NCBI RefSeq assembly: GCF_000524195.1 | Contig: NW_020170530.1 | Span: 7,385 to 71,384 of the forward strand | Direction: 5' to 3' | Origin: Echinococcus granulosus | Taxonomy: Eukaryota > Platyhelminthes > Cestoda > Cyclophyllidea > Taeniidae | Length of the DNA: 64,000 nucleotides | The notes under the pieces: model-generated | Databases searched by the model: none | The model's input: only the letters and a program-made list of their open reading frames with translations | What the model was told of the DNA's origin: nothing | Shown: positions 58,801 to 64,000 of the stretch, one piece after another | Position numbering within the stretch: the stretch's first letter is position 1 | How the letters are laid out: the number at the start of each line of letters is the position of its first letter | Program-made: the position numbers and the translations under genes

Positions 58801-60342
58801 TAGAACTCCTTATGCACAAATATTAATGATTTCCACGGTCATGATCTTTTGCATCTACACGAAGCCAAGTTAGAGTTAAGGTTGCGTAAGGATAGCAGGC
58901 CAATCTTCAACTTAAAAGCAACTCGGCCGACCAAATGCCGTGAATATAAAATGACCTGCACCTAGAGACCAATCTACGACTAAAAATCTTACATTTCTAA
59001 CCCACCTTTACATGGTGATCCCAACTAGCTGAGGCGAGAAGTCTGGGCTGAGTGGGATGATACCTTAGCGCGGCTATTCGCATCGAGTGGCCCTCTGTAT
59101 AGTTGTCTGCCGGACCAGTAGGGTGGTAGCCAAGTATCTGTGGCTCAGCGGTGCCGCTGTTCGCTTTGTCAGAACAGGCATTCTGTTCGGAATCTCTCCC
59201 GTAGCTAATCGGCACGATGAAGGGCTTTATGTAATGATCGATCACTTGTTCACCCTTTCCCCCGGCAAAGCGCTTGCAATGTCTTAATCGTGCCTCCAAG
59301 TCGTTTTGTAGCGGATTAGCGAATCGCTCACATTCACTGGACACTGAAACACATGGAAGGATGCATTGAAATTCCAATGTCGAACTGTTCAAACTCCGCA
59401 AAAAATCCACTGTACACACTTCATTACATAAAAATTACGAACTTCCACATCAATTTCAAATTCAGTGTATTGTCTAAGTTTATGTCCAGTGATAGATTTA
59501 CTTTCATAAACTATCTTGTCGATGTTTTCATGGGCATAAAGGACGCAGTAAAGCCTTACTTTTCCTAGGTTTCGGCCGGTGCTCATCGAATGTTACAAAA
59601 TCAGCAGACTGGGTTTCAAAGCCGGTTTGTTGGCCGACATGGAGGCTATAGAGACGAATTGCGGTATCTTTGCCAGCAGTGGCCAGTTCCATTCCATCGG
59701 GTGAAATATCCAAACAATATGTTTCTTGGTTTTCCTCCGTAATTAGAGTTTCAAAACCCTCCTGGTTGGAATCGAGACAGAATATGTCCCCCTGTGGGGT
59801 GCAACCTAGCACCCATTGAAGGTCGGTTGGTACGTAGCGCAGACAAGTAATCGGCATACCCAACTTCCATGTCGAGGGCCGCAACAGCAACTGCTGTTGG
59901 CCGTCTATCACATTGATAACCTTGAACAAAAAGTAGGTGCTACTCATTCACTTTAAGTAAGACAATTGGATATTTTGAGAAAATTGTGTTAACCTACACG
60001 AACGCTCGTGTTTGCGGATCCGGCAATTAGTTGACGTCCGTCAGCATTAAACCTAAGTGTATGTACGCCAAAATCATCCTCTTCAACAATGGGAGATTCG
60101 TAGCACTTTGGCTTGCTTTTGGGCACGTTTTTACAGTCACCTGCAGTTGAGCAGATTGCGCCACAATGAGAGCACACGGGGTTATCAGGGGTATTGTTTG
60201 AACCCAGTTCTGGAATAGGTTGGTATTCGGGAGGATATAAAGTGCGTTGAAATCGGATCCTGGTAAATCGAAAAACCGACGCCAAACCGTTTTCAACTAA
60301 TGCACTTGCCAAAAGAGCGGATTCTAGATGACGTCTTGACAT
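52878..60342 (-). CDS. WD40-repeat protein of unknown function
   Basis: Six exons in transcript order: 59998-60342, 59560-59920, 59006-59343, 57352-57483, 53607-53873 and 52878-52994. All junctions are GT-AG with matching phases, giving 519 aa. WD40 blades are recognisable: HTLRFNADGRQLIAGSANTS, CLDISPDGMELATAGKDTAI, ALRYHPTQPRLLASASWDHH followed by VWDTRTR, ILTASWRKRQALEIWDLRN, LYAARLLPSRAIVCGGSGFN and a last blade RFIAIGCASGSITI. Near residues 64-80 a Cys cluster (CSHCGAIC...C...C) sits in a loop before the first blade. A Trp-Asp end is joined across introns twice (K|VWD, E|IWD), so introns fall between blades. ATG 60342 is the first Met in the open frame, but the frame stays open about 150 bases further, so the 5' end is uncertain. 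I cannot name an orthologue. Confidence 0.85.
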
Positions 60343-62429
60343 CTCTTGGAGGAAAATAGAGTAAAATGTCTGAGCGTACTCTAGTTGAATGTCTCCTGAG
60401 GAATATACCACGAAATATCGGTGAAATGTTGAAACCAGGATGGAATTAAAATGACTCCAACAAGCAAATGTTACAAAATAAATAGTGTTAAACTTGACCT
60501 TCCGATGTTGGCTGTCACAATATAAAATTGTGAAGCAGTATTACTGAACCATCTGGGAAGGATAGGCAAAACCACTTAATCGTAGACTCACTCTAAGGAG
60601 TTGTTAGCCAGTATTTAGTATGCTGATATATATATTAAACAGACTTATGTAAGGACCTCTCTGCTAGCTACATGGAAAATAGACAGATTTGACATGTCTG
60701 AGTAGCAATGAAGTGATGAAAAAGGGACAAGGAGGAATAGACGCAGAACCTTATCCCCACAGAACTTTGGCAAATTCCGGCCTTCCTTATATAAAGCTGC
60801 TTTTAGGCCAGTGTTCCCACGGCTATGGTCACGCGTGATAACCAGCACATTTCCCATTAGCTAAATACAGTTTCCAAATAGGACAGAACTCCAAATTTAG
60901 TTGAATTGCCGAGAAAGACCAGTGACGCTGTGATCAAGTATCTTCTGGGCTGGATGACCTGTGGGTGTTGTTAAACCATCGATTACGTTGCGATAACTGA
61001 CGTGAGAGAGTGATCAAGGGAAGCACCGAGGACGACGTTCAAGATAAAAATGGCCCAAAGTAAGATATAAATCACATGGAGCAGGAATACCATGACTACG
61101 AGGAGTCTTGGTGCCCGCATAAGTTTTTAGTTACCTGAAAGACGTGGAGAGATTCATACTTTCAGATGGTGGCTCAGAAGTTACGACCTAAGATTAGGTG
61201 AACCCAGTCAGCCACCATTTCGTATTAACCTCAAACTTATTCTTAAGTACCAGGTACGATGTTATTCATACGAAAATTGAAATTAGCAAATGTTCAAATT
61301 GGTGGCTCTCAATCACTAGAAAAGGAGTATTATTAACGCAGATCCAAATACTGACACACTTGGGTTTGCTTATTCACGTCACCTTCACTGCAGGTAGGGC
61401 AACTGACCCAAAAGGCATCAGCGGCAGGCTTTGGTTCATCTTTTGAGGGGACCCACGTGGCCGAGTGAGAATAACATGTACTCGAATTAAAATTTGGTGA
61501 TTAGTATATCCACAAGCACACATAAACACAACCAGTAATTAGCCCTCAAGGTGGATTCAACATTTGAAAGAACTTTTAACCCAAAAATGATTGCATACTT
61601 TCAGTAAGCACAAATGTAAGTTTCATTGCCGAACCACAAATGCAGCGCAGACCGAAATGTCTGGCATTGGAGGATACAATCTTGAATGGAAGCATAAAAA
61701 CCTGGAAAATTGCAGTACAGACGCGTCCCGATTTCGGTTTCAAGGCGTGGAACGAGGATGAATTTAGTCCGGGGTCCATCTTTCGGAATACTTTGTTAGC
61801 ATCTCTCCAAAAATTTCATTTTTACGGTGAGACAGAATCGATACGAAGCTCCCAATTTAAGCAATTAATGCATTGGAAAAGTGAAATTAGCTGGGTATAG
61901 TTATATCTACGCGACGAAGAGTTTGATCGCATCTGAGGTACCATAGGGATCATGGAGATGCTGTCAAGGCACTCTCAACCCTGTTTTAAACACACTAAAA
62001 GTAAAATTCCCCTATATCACAAAGCGACATCTATCACGCATGGACCCAGAATTCAGCTTATCCTTATAAAATATTGAAATGACCTTGAAGTGAGCAAACC
62101 CCTTATTAATGTCAAAGACCACAGGTGTTCGACGTGTAGAATCGCCTTCACCCAAGAGTTGCCCAAGGATCTGCTGGAAAATAAAAGAATTAAAACGGAA
62201 CAGCCAGCCCTCATATACGGAGGGAGATCAATGACCAATATCAACCAACGTCTGAAACCAGTGGTTAACCAAACGAATGGCAACCCAACATGTAAACCAA
62301 AAGAGAAGCAAAAGAACATAGCACAGAGCCTGTATTAGAACTAAATGCAGGTTTGCAAATTGCTATTCAGTGAGGTTCAAGTTGTGTTAACAGGACCAAT
62401 GGGAACATTACCGACAAATGTTAGTTGCG
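60343..62429. other. spacer between WD40 gene and CPOX
   Basis: It holds a TRIM-like fragment at 60.65-61.06 kb. Two plus-strand frames (61640-61900, ATG start, 86 codons; 62090-62338, GTG start) resemble no family I know. The upstream exon of the WD40 gene, if there is one, should also be here. Confidence 0.45.
60650..61060 (+). mobile_element. TRIM-like element, 3' half of interior
   Basis: GACAGAACTCCAAATTTAGT, TGAATTGCCGAGAAAGACCA, GTGACGCTGTGATCAAGTAT and ACCATCGATTACGTTGCGAT follow the order of the same region in the copies at 42.7 and 52.1 kb. No LTR was recognised on either side. Confidence 0.55.
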
Positions 62430-63947
<1,518 letters not shown>

Positions 63948-64000
63948 CTAAGGTGAAAACGAGGCTAGTTTAATGGAAAAGGATAAAAATGAAAGGAGGA

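Noticed and set aside
61640..62338. Two plus-strand frames, one ATG-started with 86 codons
   Set aside because: No recognised motif; the second opens with GTG and its CSTCRIAF segment was too short to call a zinc motif or transposase remnant.

Overview
The window is animal nuclear DNA. Genes are split by GT-AG introns, several of them tiny (32, 38 and 53 bases), and lie in AT-rich spacer full of old repeats. The gene set is ordinary metazoan: a neuropeptide-type GPCR, F-spondin, an arrestin relative, Integrator, TRAPP, EMC, erlin and coproporphyrinogen oxidase. The tiny introns, an F-spondin carrying Kunitz domains and short TRIM-like retroelements suggest a flatworm, perhaps a tapeworm. That assignment is inference; no species marker was read.

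Layout. 1-4.9 kb: spacer with one retroelement fragment. 4.9-14.4 kb (+): a four-exon rhodopsin-family GPCR (453 aa), rebuilt with matching splice phases. 14.4-20.3 kb: spacer with one small membrane-protein ORF. 20.4-21.3 kb (-): a coiled-coil, probably stathmin-like gene whose 3' end is unresolved. 23.5-27.1 kb (-): F-spondin, seven exons, 976 aa. 27.6-30.1 kb: nested repeats. 30.4-32.4 kb (+): an intronless, highly divergent arrestin with three Lys/Ser/Gly tracts. 33.5-35 kb: retroelement LTRs. 35.8-36.8 kb (-): INTS12. A 100-base assembly gap lies at 36,870. 37.1-37.9 kb (-): TRAPPC3, head to head with EMC2 (+) at 38.1-41.4 kb. 42.0-43.1 kb: a complete TRIM-like element. 43.7-48.4 kb (+): erlin. 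50.3-50.6 kb (-): a small single-pass membrane ORF. 51.5-52.5 kb: a second complete TRIM-like element. 52.9-60.3 kb (-): a WD40-repeat protein, six exons. 62.4 kb to the right edge (-): the C-terminal part of coproporphyrinogen-III oxidase.

The genes form no operon or single pathway. EMC2 and erlin are both ER-membrane proteostasis factors and TRAPPC3 serves ER-Golgi traffic; TRAPPC3 and EMC2 probably share a promoter. The GPCR and the arrestin belong to families that interact, but nothing here shows they act together.

The most unusual item is the arrestin-fold protein interrupted by Lys/Ser/Gly tracts. Next is the TRIM-like repeat family, with LTR pairs, tRNA-primer-like sites and polypurine tracts.
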